From positions 1 to 35,130 of the forward strand of contig JAHEAQ010000055.1 of the NCBI GenBank assembly GCA_024642705.1: a stretch of 35,130 bases of DNA, in the 5' to 3' direction. The first letter of the stretch is position 1, and every line of letters begins with the position of its first letter. Shown one piece after another: positions 7,754 through 16,694 of the stretch. Made by a program: the position numbers and the translations under genes. This DNA is from Bacteroidota bacterium (lineage in GTDB: Bacteria; Bacteroidota; Bacteroidia; Chitinophagales; Saprospiraceae). The notes beneath the pieces were generated by a model, which was not told the DNA's origin, made no database searches, and was given only the letters and a program-made list of their open reading frames with translations.

Positions 7754-7811
7754 TGGTCGGTTTTAAACGTTTTTATTGGACAATTTTAATTATTGAAACA
7801 ACAAAAAATTA

Positions 7812-8606
7812 TTATGATTGAATTATTGGTAATATTTTCGAAAATGAAGTTGTTCCATTAAGTGATTTTATTATAAAATTTTCCTCATGCCCGTTTACCA
7901 GCCAGGTTTCAATGCCCGCATTTTGGGCAATGCCTGCAGCTTCCATTTTACTTAACATTCCACCAGATCCTTGTTCAGACTTTTCAAGCCCAATAAAATT
8001 CTTTACATCATCAATATTATTTATCACAGCAATGGTTTCTTTGTTTGCTTCATCTGAAAAATTACTGTAAATGCCATTGGTATTTGTAGCAACGATTAGT
8101 AAGTCACATTGAAGAAGCGCAGCTGTTTTTCCAGCTAGTTTATCATTATCCCCGAACTTAATTTCCTCTGTAGCAACTGTATCGTTTTCATTGATAATAG
8201 GAATATATCCATTTTCAACAAGAACATCTATTGTTTGTTTTATATTTTCTCTAGAATCTTCATGTTCGAAATCTCTATAAGAAATCAAACACTGAGAGCA
8301 AAAAAGTCCCACATCACCAAATACCTCCATAAAAATTCTCATTAAATGCGGCTGTCCTATAGAAGCTAATGCCTGCTTCACATGTATAGATTGCTTACCG
8401 GCTAGATTTACAAACTGCTTAGCTACTGCAATTGCACCAGAACTCACTATTATGAAACTATATTGATTTTTTAAATTCTGAATTTCCCGAGCTATCTCTT
8501 CAATTTTACCTCTAGAAATAAAATCTGAATTTTTAGTCAATGTGGCGGTACCCAATTTAAGAATAATTCGTTTTTTCTTTTCCTCCATTTCTAATTCGAC
8601 ATTCAT
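7812..8606 (-). CDS. proB: Glutamate 5-kinase, short form without PUA domain
   Basis: Amino-acid kinase that phosphorylates glutamate to gamma-glutamyl phosphate, the committed step of proline synthesis. The 264 residues cover the kinase domain only; the C-terminal PUA domain of the E. coli type is absent. Visible motifs are the N-terminal RIILKLGTATLT, the IIVSSGAIAVAK glycine/serine loop (about 53-64), INENDTVATEEIKFGDNDKLAG (about 138-159) for glutamate and Mg-ATP, and the GSGGMLSKMEAA loop (about 218-229). Its start lies 14 nt after the stop of the TonB receptor gene on the same strand, so it may be cotranscribed with it. proA is not in the window. ATG 8606 is used; ATG 8588 (MEEKKKR) is an alternative. 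Confidence 0.93.
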   Translation of the reverse strand: MNVELEMEEKKKRIILKLGTATLTKNSDFISRGKIEEIAREIQNLKNQYSFIIVSSGAIAVAKQFVNLAGKQSIHVKQALASIGQPHLMRIFMEVFGDVGLFCSQCLISYRDFEHEDSRENIKQTIDVLVENGYIPIINENDTVATEEIKFGDNDKLAGKTAALLQCDLLIVATNTNGIYSNFSDEANKETIAVINNIDDVKNFIGLEKSEQGSGGMLSKMEAAGIAQNAGIETWLVNGHEENFIIKSLNGTTSFSKILPIIQS

Positions 8607-8620
8607 TAAAAGTTAATATT

Positions 8621-10657
8621 TTAGAATTCAAACTTAAGACCAAAATAGAAATTAATCCCTGGTGCTGGTTCATAATATCGACCTCCGAAAGAATTTATTC
8701 TAATATTATCATTGTATTTTGTGTTCCATAAATTGTTAACACCAAAGTAAGGAACCACTGATAAGTCTCTGATTTCAAATATTTTGGAAGCTTTTATGTT
8801 CCCTATGATAAAGTCTTTATCAACATCAGAGTTGTTATCGTTCAAGTAAATTTTGGATACATATCGAGTATCAAATTGCAAATAAAATGTTCCTTTTTCA
8901 AAAGTTAAACTTGAATAAAGATTTGTTTTTGGAATACCTGGAATAATATTATCAGAAAGATCTTCATTATTTAAAAAATACTCGGAAAATTTAAAATTTG
9001 ATTCAGTATATGCAAAATAAAAATCAAGATTCTTCAAAACCTGCCATTTCAGGCTCAATTCAATACCCTTTCTATTCGTTATTCCACTATTCCTATAAAA
9101 GGTTCTTCCAGGAAAAGATGCAATTTCATATGGCAAAATTTCATTATTTGTAATAATATTAAATATAGACATTTGAGTATTAAGCTTTTCTGAAAATCTA
9201 GCTTTGTAACCTATTTCATAGTTATATGAATCTTGAGATAACAAGTTCTCATTGAGACCTCCTTGATTATCTGGTCGATTGCTCAATTCACTCATTGCTG
9301 GCGTTTCAAAACCGTAAGAAAAGGAAGAAAACAAATATTGATATTTTGAAATTTCGTAGGACAAACCCAATGAAGGACTAAAATTGGGTAATTTTAAATC
9401 TCCACTGTCGTCTTTTCCATCTTGAAGAAAGTTATCCTCCAAATAAATTTGATTATTGTCATATCTTATACCACCTTGGATTAAAAATTTCAAATATTCT
9501 TGCTGAAAGGTTAAATAAATTGCTTTGTTAATAAAAATTTCATTTTGGTTGGTTGATTCTATTCCTTTTACTCCTTCATTGTTGTAAAATCTTTGTCTAA
9601 GGTCATTTTGGTATAAATAATCTATACCAAATACCAATTGTAAATTTCCATTTTTAGTTTCCTTATTATAATTCATGTGGCTAATAATGCCCCCAAAATC
9701 CCTAGTCAGATCTATAGATCCACCATTCGCAAAAGGAAGTAAAGCGTCTAATTTTCTATAACTATAAAATGCATTGGCACTCAATTCCAAATGGTCACCA
9801 ATTTCAAATTTATACTTTAGAGCATTGTTCACTTGATTTAGAGATTCTCCAGCATTAAAAAGTATGTTTTGATCCCTTGCTGCTTTTCTATCTTTCATAA
9901 TTGAAGTTAGATTTACACCTCCGGGATCTTCCCCAATTGGACTATTGAGCAGTGAAAAAAGTAATTCAAAGCTATGTTTTTGCTTTATTTGAGTTGCAAA
10001 ACTGGTGCTAAAATTAAGATTCTTAAATCTACTTTGGTCTCTATAGCCATCTGCATTAGTATAGGCAAGTTGTCCTTGAAAAAGAACCTTGTGCAGAGTT
10101 TTTTTTATCTCTAAATTGAAATTTTGATTGGCAAAAGATCCATAAGACAATCCTAATCTAGAAAAATCTTCAGCTTTAGAATTAAAAGTATTCAACAAAA
10201 TAACTCCACCTGAAGCATTTCCATAAAGGGACGAAGCACTGCCTTTAATAATTTCAGTATTTTTAATTCCACCTACCCAAACATTATCAATTTGTCCTTG
10301 TCCGTCTGGAGTAGTTAGAGGAATTCCATCAACAATTAATTTTACACCCCTGATTCCAAAGGCCGATCTGGCACCAAACCCTCTAATTGAAATTCTTAAA
10401 TCTTGGGCACTATTATTTTGGTTGATTGAAAAAATGCCGGGAATTTGATTTAAATATTCATTTGTTGCAAAGTTCTGATTTGCAGCATTCAGTTTATTAC
10501 TTTGAAACTTTTCAACAGATAAAGGAGATTTCAAAATATCTACATTAATCCTGGTGGCTTCAACAAAAATGGTTTCTATTTCTTGGACTGGAATGGTATC
10601 TTGCCCGGAAAGCAAAAACCCGAAAAATATAAATAAAAATGTTATTTTGATTTGCAT
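8621..10657 (-). CDS. TonB-dependent outer-membrane receptor (FecA/YncD-like)
   Basis: Outer-membrane active transporter of about 678 residues. A signal peptide (FLFIFFGFLLSGQ) is followed directly by a TonB-box-like segment and a plug domain (about 35-160). The plug has DLRISIRGFGARSAFGIRGVKLIVDGIPL and TPDGQGQ, a signature close to YncD/FecA-type receptors for iron chelates or other metallo-ligands. A 22-strand barrel fills the rest and ends in the phenylalanine EF that outer-membrane proteins need. There is no carboxypeptidase-like N-terminal extension and no SusD partner, so a SusC role is unlikely. I chose ATG 10657; a TTG at 10666 is a weaker alternative. The substrate is not determinable. 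proB follows after 14 nt. Confidence 0.9.
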   Translation of the reverse strand: MQIKITFLFIFFGFLLSGQDTIPVQEIETIFVEATRINVDILKSPLSVEKFQSNKLNAANQNFATNEYLNQIPGIFSINQNNSAQDLRISIRGFGARSAFGIRGVKLIVDGIPLTTPDGQGQIDNVWVGGIKNTEIIKGSASSLYGNASGGVILLNTFNSKAEDFSRLGLSYGSFANQNFNLEIKKTLHKVLFQGQLAYTNADGYRDQSRFKNLNFSTSFATQIKQKHSFELLFSLLNSPIGEDPGGVNLTSIMKDRKAARDQNILFNAGESLNQVNNALKYKFEIGDHLELSANAFYSYRKLDALLPFANGGSIDLTRDFGGIISHMNYNKETKNGNLQLVFGIDYLYQNDLRQRFYNNEGVKGIESTNQNEIFINKAIYLTFQQEYLKFLIQGGIRYDNNQIYLEDNFLQDGKDDSGDLKLPNFSPSLGLSYEISKYQYLFSSFSYGFETPAMSELSNRPDNQGGLNENLLSQDSYNYEIGYKARFSEKLNTQMSIFNIITNNEILPYEIASFPGRTFYRNSGITNRKGIELSLKWQVLKNLDFYFAYTESNFKFSEYFLNNEDLSDNIIPGIPKTNLYSSLTFEKGTFYLQFDTRYVSKIYLNDNNSDVDKDFIIGNIKASKIFEIRDLSVVPYFGVNNLWNTKYNDNIRINSFGGRYYEPAPGINFYFGLKFEF

Positions 10658-10792
10658 TAAACTCAATTATCCAACGAAATTAAGATGTTTTCTAATTAAA
10701 TTTGTAAATTAAAGATTTTCTTGCCAAAAGATCTTTCTAATCACATCCCTAAACTAAATACGTTTGTCAGCTTCTTAGAGCTTTTAACTACT

Positions 10793-11485
10793 TCAATTTG
10801 AAATCCCTTTTATTGGCGTGAGCATTATATTTTTGAACTCAACAGCAGCACCTTCAGATTGTAAGGCAATTTGACCTTCTGAAGCCGTACAATCGTATCC
10901 ATAATTAACTAGATCTCCATTTACCCAAACTTTAATTTCTCTTTGATAACATTCTATCACCATGGTATTCCATTCTCCTAATGGTTTTTCAGATCCGTCT
11001 GTTAGGTTTTTTATTCTTCTTTTTTTTCCTTCTGAAGTCCCCCATTCTTCTTGAGGACCTCTTCTTTCAACCATATCAGGACAAGTAATATCTTCTCTTA
11101 TCACCCAAAAATCTCCAGCATTTTCGTGCATCATTTGAGACTCAATTGATTTCGGAAACATTTTATATAAAGCTCGAGGGGTCGAAGCGTGAACCAAAAC
11201 ACCACAATTTCCAGGATCTCCAAGAAATTTATATGTCACTTCTAATCTGTAATCCTTGTAAATCTTATCGGTAATAAGATGTCCTCCAGGGGAACCTGCA
11301 GTAATTATAGAATTTCCACTAACAGAAAATGGGCTAACAGCTGTCGCCGAAGTATCCATTTCCGGAATGTCAATATGCCATCCGCTTAGGTCATGACCAT
11401 TGTACAAATTTATAGTTTGTGACTCATTCTGACACGCCGAATAATAATATAAGATGGTACTGAAAAAAAGTATTGAATATTTCAT
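10793..11485 (-). CDS. DUF1080 (3-keto-disaccharide hydrolase family) lipoprotein
   Basis: An exported protein of about 230 residues with a lipoprotein-type signal (hydrophobic stretch then YYYSAC, Cys about 17). The rest is one DUF1080 domain, a concanavalin-like jelly roll: NLYNGHDLSGWHI at the start, YKDYRLEVTYKFLGDPGNCGVLVHAS in the middle, and EWNTMVIECYQREIKVWVNGDLV followed by GQIALQSEGAAVEFKNIML at the end. Some members hydrolyse 3-keto-glycosides; others are only annotated by fold. ATG 11485 is preferred over an upstream TTG at 11494. A promoter-like TATATTTG lies 58 nt upstream. Confidence 0.9.
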   Translation of the reverse strand: MKYSILFFSTILYYYSACQNESQTINLYNGHDLSGWHIDIPEMDTSATAVSPFSVSGNSIITAGSPGGHLITDKIYKDYRLEVTYKFLGDPGNCGVLVHASTPRALYKMFPKSIESQMMHENAGDFWVIREDITCPDMVERRGPQEEWGTSEGKKRRIKNLTDGSEKPLGEWNTMVIECYQREIKVWVNGDLVNYGYDCTASEGQIALQSEGAAVEFKNIMLTPIKGISN

Positions 11486-11542
11486 AATAAGCAATAAATG
11501 AAAAATCTAAATTCCAATTTGTAAAAATAAAATATAATAATT

Positions 11543-11570
11543 CAAATATAGCGCTAAAATAAGTGCCAAA
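11543..11570 (-). promoter_or_regulatory. Candidate promoter of the DUF1080 gene
   Basis: Minus-strand TATATTTG (11550-11543) matches TAnnTTTG. A TTTG -33-like element lies at 11570-11567, spaced by 16 bp, a little short of the usual 19-21. It is 58 nt before the ATG. Confidence 0.45.
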
Positions 11571-11612
11571 TTGAATTTCATTGAAGCCAAAAATTGCATT
11601 CTAAAATTTATA

Positions 11613-12905
11613 CTAATCTTCTATAGAACTATAAATAATAGCATAAAATTTTTCCCAAAAATCTTGTCTGTAAAAAGGAACGACTTGAGTCATTCCGACG
11701 AAGATTAATTCTTCCGCTGGGTCTATAAAAAATTTAGTGTTAAAATAACCGCCCCATTCAAAAGTTCCTGGGGATTTATGAGAATAGGCTTGAGCTTCTT
11801 CAGTTTTCAATTGAAAACCCAAGCCATATGTGATTCCGGGATATTTAGAAAATCCCGTTCCATTTTTATTTTGAATGATTAATTGATCGGAAGTCATCAC
11901 TTCAATAGATTTTCTTGAAAGTATCCTCTTGCCTTTATAAACGCCTTTGTTCAATAAAGTTTGGCAGAAAATATAATAATCCATTGCTGTTCCAGACATA
12001 CCTCCGCCCCCTGGAAAGTTGTTCCTGCCAATTTCTTTTGGGTAGTTAGCATTTTTGTCTTCAGACAATATTATTTTTCTATTTTCATCAAACGTATATA
12101 CGGGAACAATCCGATCATGGTAGTTTTTTGGGAAATAAAAATCAGTATCTTTTAATCCCAATGGATCCAAAATGTTTTTATGTATATATTCATTGAAAGG
12201 AAGACCGGAAATTATTTCAACAATTGCGCCCAAAACTTCCATATTTAAGCCATAACTATACTTTTCTCCCGGTTCAAAAATTAGCGGGACCTTCGCAATA
12301 GTTTTCGCCATATCTACAGTATTTATGCTCTCATGCGAAAGTCCAAATCCATTTGCATTAAATTTTTCATACATTGCTTGAATTGCACCTCTCTGAAAAA
12401 CACCATACGTAATTCCTGAAGTGTGCGTTAACAAATGCCTGATTGTAATTGGTTTTTGAACTGGCCGAGTGGTATAACTAGAATCTACTTGACTTAAATT
12501 TTCTGCAACTACAGCATCCTTAAACTCTGGGATATAGTAGGAAATAGGATCATCTAAACCTAACTTGCCGTTTTCAAATAGTTGCATTATACTTACTGTA
12601 GTAAAAGCCTTGGTCATAGATGCTAGTCTGAAAATATCATCATTTTGATAGGGTTGAGTAAGGTCTTTGTTTCCAAAACTCTTATTATACACAATTTTAC
12701 CTTTTCTTGCAAGAAGAAAAACACCACCAGGAATGCTTCCATCAGCAATAAAACTTTCTATATGTCGATCGATAAGCTGGAGCCTTTCGCTAGAAATTCC
12801 AACTTCTGAAGGCTTGAATTCTAATGACTTTGCTGCACTTGGTTGTGCAATTAGACTAAAAAGTCCAAAAAAATAAAATAATATAATTACATACATCTTT
12901 TCCAT
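11613..12905 (-). CDS. Secreted serine hydrolase, beta-lactamase/class C-like (PF00144)
   Basis: An exported enzyme of about 430 residues in the penicillin-binding/esterase family. It has a signal peptide (YVIILFYFFGLFSLIAQ) and a SxxK catalytic tetrad SMTK at S96-K99. TSGITYG follows the conserved HLLTHTSG stretch, YSYGLN supplies the YxN tyrosine, and the C-terminal EWGGYFNTKFFIDP is the usual HxG-equivalent region. Members act as D-aminopeptidases, carboxypeptidases, esterases or class C beta-lactamases, and the substrate cannot be read from sequence. I chose the ATG at 12905, directly before the signal peptide; an upstream GTG at 12935 would add a charged 10-residue extension. A -7 box is 66 nt upstream. 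Confidence 0.9.
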   Translation of the reverse strand: MEKMYVIILFYFFGLFSLIAQPSAAKSLEFKPSEVGISSERLQLIDRHIESFIADGSIPGGVFLLARKGKIVYNKSFGNKDLTQPYQNDDIFRLASMTKAFTTVSIMQLFENGKLGLDDPISYYIPEFKDAVVAENLSQVDSSYTTRPVQKPITIRHLLTHTSGITYGVFQRGAIQAMYEKFNANGFGLSHESINTVDMAKTIAKVPLIFEPGEKYSYGLNMEVLGAIVEIISGLPFNEYIHKNILDPLGLKDTDFYFPKNYHDRIVPVYTFDENRKIILSEDKNANYPKEIGRNNFPGGGGMSGTAMDYYIFCQTLLNKGVYKGKRILSRKSIEVMTSDQLIIQNKNGTGFSKYPGITYGLGFQLKTEEAQAYSHKSPGTFEWGGYFNTKFFIDPAEELIFVGMTQVVPFYRQDFWEKFYAIIYSSIED

Positions 12906-12970
12906 AGAGTCTTTTTTAGGATGATTCTTGCGCACTCACTGCTATCATTTGAATTTTTAAATTTGGTTGA

Positions 12971-12978
12971 CAAAATTA
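12971..12978 (-). promoter_or_regulatory. Candidate -7 box for the serine hydrolase gene
   Basis: Minus-strand TAATTTTG fits TAnnTTTG, 66 nt before the chosen ATG at 12905. It lies upstream of both the ATG and the alternative GTG. No -33 element at normal spacing. Confidence 0.38.
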
Positions 12979-13168
12979 GCTATAGGTGAATTTACTTTTT
13001 TTATAAATGTTCCAATTTAGATAAAACTAACAAATTCATTTAAGTTGATAGGGATAAAAGAGATAGAAAGTAAATATTATATGTAAAGCTTAATATTTTT
13101 CTAGAATTTCTAAAAAGATACTATTCATTGAATTTACATTTTATACATTCGTAAAATAAAATAATAAC

Positions 13169-13633
13169 ATGCAAGATATTTCAACCGATCTTAAAATACT
13201 CAAAACAACAAGAGATAACACTATTAATCTATTACAGAATCTAACTCTTGACCAATTGAATACCATACCAAAAGGTTTTAACAACAATCTTATGTGGAAT
13301 TTCGGTCATGTTATCGTAACTCAGCAATTATTATGTTATGGTTTAAGTGGACTAAAAATGTATACCGATGATGCAAGAGTTGCAGCTTATCGAAAAGGCA
13401 CTAAACCTTTAAATGCGGCTTCTGAAGGAGAATATCAAGAGTTACTAACTTTATCTCAAAGTACGATTGAAGATTTAGAAAAAGATTATGAAGATGAATT
13501 ATTTCAGGAATACAAATTGTATACAACGAGTTATAATTTCACATTAACAAATATCGAAGAGGCTATCCAATTCAACAATGTTCATGAAGCACTTCACTTA
13601 GGAGCTTGTATGGCAATAATTAAATTTTTGTAA
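13169..13633 (+). CDS. DinB-like four-helix-bundle metalloprotein
   Basis: A 154-residue cytoplasmic protein of the DinB/YfiT superfamily. The three metal-binding histidines are visible: H47 in WNFGHVIV, and H139 and H143 in NNVHEALHLG. Relatives include bacillithiol- and mycothiol-dependent transferases and DNA-damage-induced proteins; in Bacteroidota the thiol-transferase role is possible but unproven. It starts with ATG, with a near-consensus TACATTCG 18-25 nt upstream. It converges on the cytochrome/copper gene with only 16 nt between stops, where an AT-only hairpin overlaps the ends. Confidence 0.85.
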   Translation: MQDISTDLKILKTTRDNTINLLQNLTLDQLNTIPKGFNNNLMWNFGHVIVTQQLLCYGLSGLKMYTDDARVAAYRKGTKPLNAASEGEYQELLTLSQSTIEDLEKDYEDELFQEYKLYTTSYNFTLTNIEEAIQFNNVHEALHLGACMAIIKFL

Positions 13634-13649
13634 AAATTATAGCTTTAGA

Positions 13650-15014
13650 TTAATAAAACATCCCAAATAGGATCATCATTTCATCTTCACTCAAAAGTCC
13701 AAATGATTTTGTCACTGCAGTTTCGTTAAAATATGTAGCTTGTAGCTTTAGTCCCTCATTTGGGTTAAGTTTCAAAGGCGGATCAAATTCAATTAATGGA
13801 GGATGTTCCCAATTATTTGTATAGTATACCAACTCATTATTTCTGTTCCCTCCTTTGATAAAAACTTTGAATTCCGTCATTCTTTTATGTGCGTGTGACC
13901 AAAGGTTTATAATATTTTTAGGTTCATCAAAGGTATATGTTTTAGTTATCGTCGTTTCTTTGCCAGGTGGCAATTCAAATTGCGTATTATTTAAAAATAA
14001 ATTATCTGCGACATGTATTACTTCAGTCTCTGGGATTGTATGAACATTCGCATAGATTTCACCAGTATAAGGTTCATTAGAATAATTTACATAATGAGCA
14101 TTGATATCAAACCCCTGATTCTTTTCAATTTTAAGTGCAACACCTGGTGGCAATTTGTAATCTGTTCTCGGAATTTGGGTTCCCCAAACAAAGATTTGAT
14201 TCAGAGTCGAAAATAAAGTTTCATAATTATCTTTTCCGCTTGGATCTCTAAAATCCCTAAATGCAAAAGGTTCTGGTCTTGCCGCTTCTTCAGGATATTT
14301 ATAGAATAAAAAATGGTGGCTTCCGCGTTTCATAGTAACCTCAAATCGATTTGCATATAATGCTTCAGAATTATTAAGTGGCCAATAATATAAAAATTCC
14401 CTTTCGTTTTGTGGATAAACTATAAATGGATCAAGATGAAATTGTAATCCGGATATTGGCGGTTCTAAAGGAAAAAAATCATAATCTGAAGGATCAAATA
14501 TAGAGTCATCTTTTAATAATAATGTGTCCACCACGCTTCCTGTTTCTGGTGCACCTTCCAATATCCATTTTCTTATATATTCTAGTTCACCATTTGTTAA
14601 TGATTTGCTGCCTAATGGCATAAGACTTCCATATTCAGGATGATCTGTATAAAAATGCTCATAAGCTGGAGTATTAATTTTCTCCCATAAAAAACTTTTT
14701 TCTAGTGAAGCAACGCCTTCAACACCAACTAACAGATAACCATCCTTCTTTGCTTCAATATTAAATGGTTCTCTCCCGACAAGCTGTTTATATCCTTCAT
14801 CAGCAGTTAGGATAAGATCGGATTCTTTGGCAAAAGTGGTTCCTGAACTATGACATTGCACACAATTAGGCTCAAAAATTTGGGATTGGATAATCTCCCA
14901 AGTTGATTGAGGCCCTTCTGGTTTAATTGTTCCTGGTATTTCATCCACAGTACAGCTTGAAATAAGAATGAAAATAATAACAAAACCAAAAAAGCATTTT
15001 TTTAAATTCAACAA
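13650..15014 (-). CDS. Lipoprotein with c-type cytochrome motif and PHM-like copper monooxygenase module
   Basis: A 454-residue exported protein with a signal ending ILISSC (Cys21). A CVQCH haem-binding motif (51-55) with a candidate axial Met in SLMPLG (M132) and the LxxGExxYIRKWILEGAP ending typical of cytochrome c modules cover about 40-155. The C-terminal half (about 195-454) carries the ligands of type II copper ascorbate-dependent monooxygenases: HH in GSHHF (233-234) and H307 in NAHYVN for one copper, HxH in SHAHKR (374, 376) and a Met in DEMMI (446-447) for the other. I infer an oxidoreductase fed by its own haem domain; the substrate is unknown. Start is TTG 15014 or 15011, since an in-frame TAA at 15023-15021 precedes it and no ATG is available. 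Confidence 0.78.
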   Translation of the reverse strand: MLNLKKCFFGFVIIFILISSCTVDEIPGTIKPEGPQSTWEIIQSQIFEPNCVQCHSSGTTFAKESDLILTADEGYKQLVGREPFNIEAKKDGYLLVGVEGVASLEKSFLWEKINTPAYEHFYTDHPEYGSLMPLGSKSLTNGELEYIRKWILEGAPETGSVVDTLLLKDDSIFDPSDYDFFPLEPPISGLQFHLDPFIVYPQNEREFLYYWPLNNSEALYANRFEVTMKRGSHHFLFYKYPEEAARPEPFAFRDFRDPSGKDNYETLFSTLNQIFVWGTQIPRTDYKLPPGVALKIEKNQGFDINAHYVNYSNEPYTGEIYANVHTIPETEVIHVADNLFLNNTQFELPPGKETTITKTYTFDEPKNIINLWSHAHKRMTEFKVFIKGGNRNNELVYYTNNWEHPPLIEFDPPLKLNPNEGLKLQATYFNETAVTKSFGLLSEDEMMILFGMFY

Positions 15015-15375
15015 ACCGTTTTATTTAGATATTAAAGAATAATCGAAATTTTATTAATTTATAAAAATTATTTCATAAAGCAAATATCAATATTTAAACT
15101 AGTAACCAATACAGAATAGTATACCTTAACATTGCTTAAAAATACAATCTTGTAAAAAAATATATATAAAACCATTAGGGATCTTATTTCAAATCAAATT
15201 CTTTTGACAAAATATGACAAAAACTATCTCAAAAAATTCAAGACATTAAATCAATTTGACCAAATTATTTCGCGGTATTTATTTAACCTAAAACTTTCAA
15301 TCTAAAAAAACACAACGCCTGTCTGTTGGATTACAAAGAAAAATTGTACTTTGTTTTTCTAACAATTTTAACATT
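15015..15375. other. Divergent intergenic region between the cytochrome/copper gene and the D-amino-acid operon
   Basis: This 361-bp AT-rich stretch has no credible open reading frame. It must hold the promoters of the two divergent units. A TACTTTG at 15347-15353, 23 nt before the transporter ATG, is one base short of TAnnTTTG, with TTG at 15326-15328. Three TTTGAC/TTGAC-like strings occur near 15203-15262. None is strong enough for a definite call. Confidence 0.5.
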
Positions 15376-16692
15376 ATGCAAATAGCCATTGTTCTAATAG
15401 GTATTTTTTTTCTCATCTTATTCATTGCTTATTTTAAACTCAACACATTTATATCATTTATAATCGTTTCGTTAGGATTAGGGCTGGCTTTTGGTATTCC
15501 TGCTCAAGAGGTTAGTAGTGCAATTCAGAAAGGAATTGGTGGAACATTAGGTTTCTTGGTAATTATTTTGGGTTGTGGAGCGATGCTTGGAAAAATGGTT
15601 GCAGACAGCGGAGCAGCGCAAAAAATTGCTGATTCCATGATCAAAATTTTTCCAAACAAATATGTTCAATGGGCAGTCGTATTGACTGGTTTTATTGTTG
15701 GCATTCCGTTGTTTTATTCTGTAGGTTTTGTGATTCTGCTTCCACTAGTATTTACTGTTGCAGCGAGGACAAAATTACCCTTACTATACATTGGTTTGCC
15801 TATGTTAGCTGCATTAAGTGTGACTCATGGATATTTGCCTCCACATCCAGCTCCCAGTGCTTTAGCTGAAAGCTTTGGGGCAGACATAGGATTAACTTTA
15901 CTTTATGGACTAATAGTAGCGATTCCAGCAATAATTCTTGGAGGACCATTGTTTGCGAGAACTTTAAAAAAATATAATCCAACCCCACTAAAAACTCTTT
16001 TTAGTGGGAAAAAATTTACAGAAGAAGAAATGCCCAGCCTTTCAACAAGTGTTTTAACCGCACTTCTTCCCGTAATTCTCCTGGCTGGTTCTACAGTAAT
16101 TAAATTATTTCTTTCAGAAGACAGTTTCATTTTACCCTTTATGAATTTTATAGGTGACCCAGTAATTGCAATGATTATTACAATTCTTGTCGCAATGTAC
16201 ACACTTGGAATTGCAAGGGGAAAGACTATGGCTGATATCTCTGAATCTCTGTTGGACGCAACAAAGGATATTGCTATGATCTTATTAATTATAGCTGGAG
16301 CTGGAGCTTTGAAAGAAATACTTATTGTAAGTGAAGTGAGTAATTATATAGGAGAAATTTTGCAAGGAATTCCTGTGTCTCCTTTAATATTAGCTTGGGG
16401 AATTGCATCTATAATTAGATTCTGCGTTGGTTCAGCAACCGTTGCAGGTCTGACTAGTGCAGGTATAGTTGCTCCTCTTATTCCATTGACTGGGGCAGAT
16501 CCAGCATTAATGGTTCTTGCTACAGGTGCAGGATCTTTGATGTTTTCTCATGTTAATGATACTGGTTTCTGGCTTTTCAAAGAATATTTTAATATGAGTG
16601 TTAAAGATACTTTGAAAACATGGAGTGTCATGGAAATGATTGTCTCTATTTCTGGTATTATTGGTGTTTTAATAATAAATCAATTTTTATAA
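15376..16692 (+). CDS. GntP-family gluconate/D-serine-type H+ symporter
   Basis: An inner-membrane permease of 438 residues with about 12 hydrophobic segments and the GntP/DsdX family pattern. Landmarks are GCGAMLGKMVADSGAAQKIA (about 69-88), the conserved VTHGYLPPHPAPSALAE stretch (about 149-165), IIRFCVGSATVAGLTSAGI and GAGSLMFSHVNDTGFW near the end. Family members import gluconate, other sugar acids or D-serine. The neighbours process D-amino acids, so a DsdX-like role is the better guess here. It starts with ATG and is followed by RidA after 2 nt, so it heads a four-gene operon. Confidence 0.92.
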   Translation: MQIAIVLIGIFFLILFIAYFKLNTFISFIIVSLGLGLAFGIPAQEVSSAIQKGIGGTLGFLVIILGCGAMLGKMVADSGAAQKIADSMIKIFPNKYVQWAVVLTGFIVGIPLFYSVGFVILLPLVFTVAARTKLPLLYIGLPMLAALSVTHGYLPPHPAPSALAESFGADIGLTLLYGLIVAIPAIILGGPLFARTLKKYNPTPLKTLFSGKKFTEEEMPSLSTSVLTALLPVILLAGSTVIKLFLSEDSFILPFMNFIGDPVIAMIITILVAMYTLGIARGKTMADISESLLDATKDIAMILLIIAGAGALKEILIVSEVSNYIGEILQGIPVSPLILAWGIASIIRFCVGSATVAGLTSAGIVAPLIPLTGADPALMVLATGAGSLMFSHVNDTGFWLFKEYFNMSVKDTLKTWSVMEMIVSISGIIGVLIINQFL

Positions 16693-16694
16693 AT

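Noticed and set aside
10658-10666. A TTG start 9 nt upstream of the TonB receptor ATG
   Set aside because: The ATG gives a compact signal peptide, and the extra three residues add nothing.
12906-12935. A GTG start upstream of the serine hydrolase
   Set aside because: It would put a charged, lysine-rich extension before the signal peptide, which is less likely than the ATG at 12905.
13625-13642. AATTTTT/AAAAATT hairpin at the convergent ends of the DinB and cytochrome/copper genes
   Set aside because: It is A/T-only, short and expected by chance, so it is not called a terminator.
15347-15353. TACTTTG before the GntP gene as a promoter -7 box
   Set aside because: It is one base short of TAnnTTTG, so it was described only within the intergenic entry.
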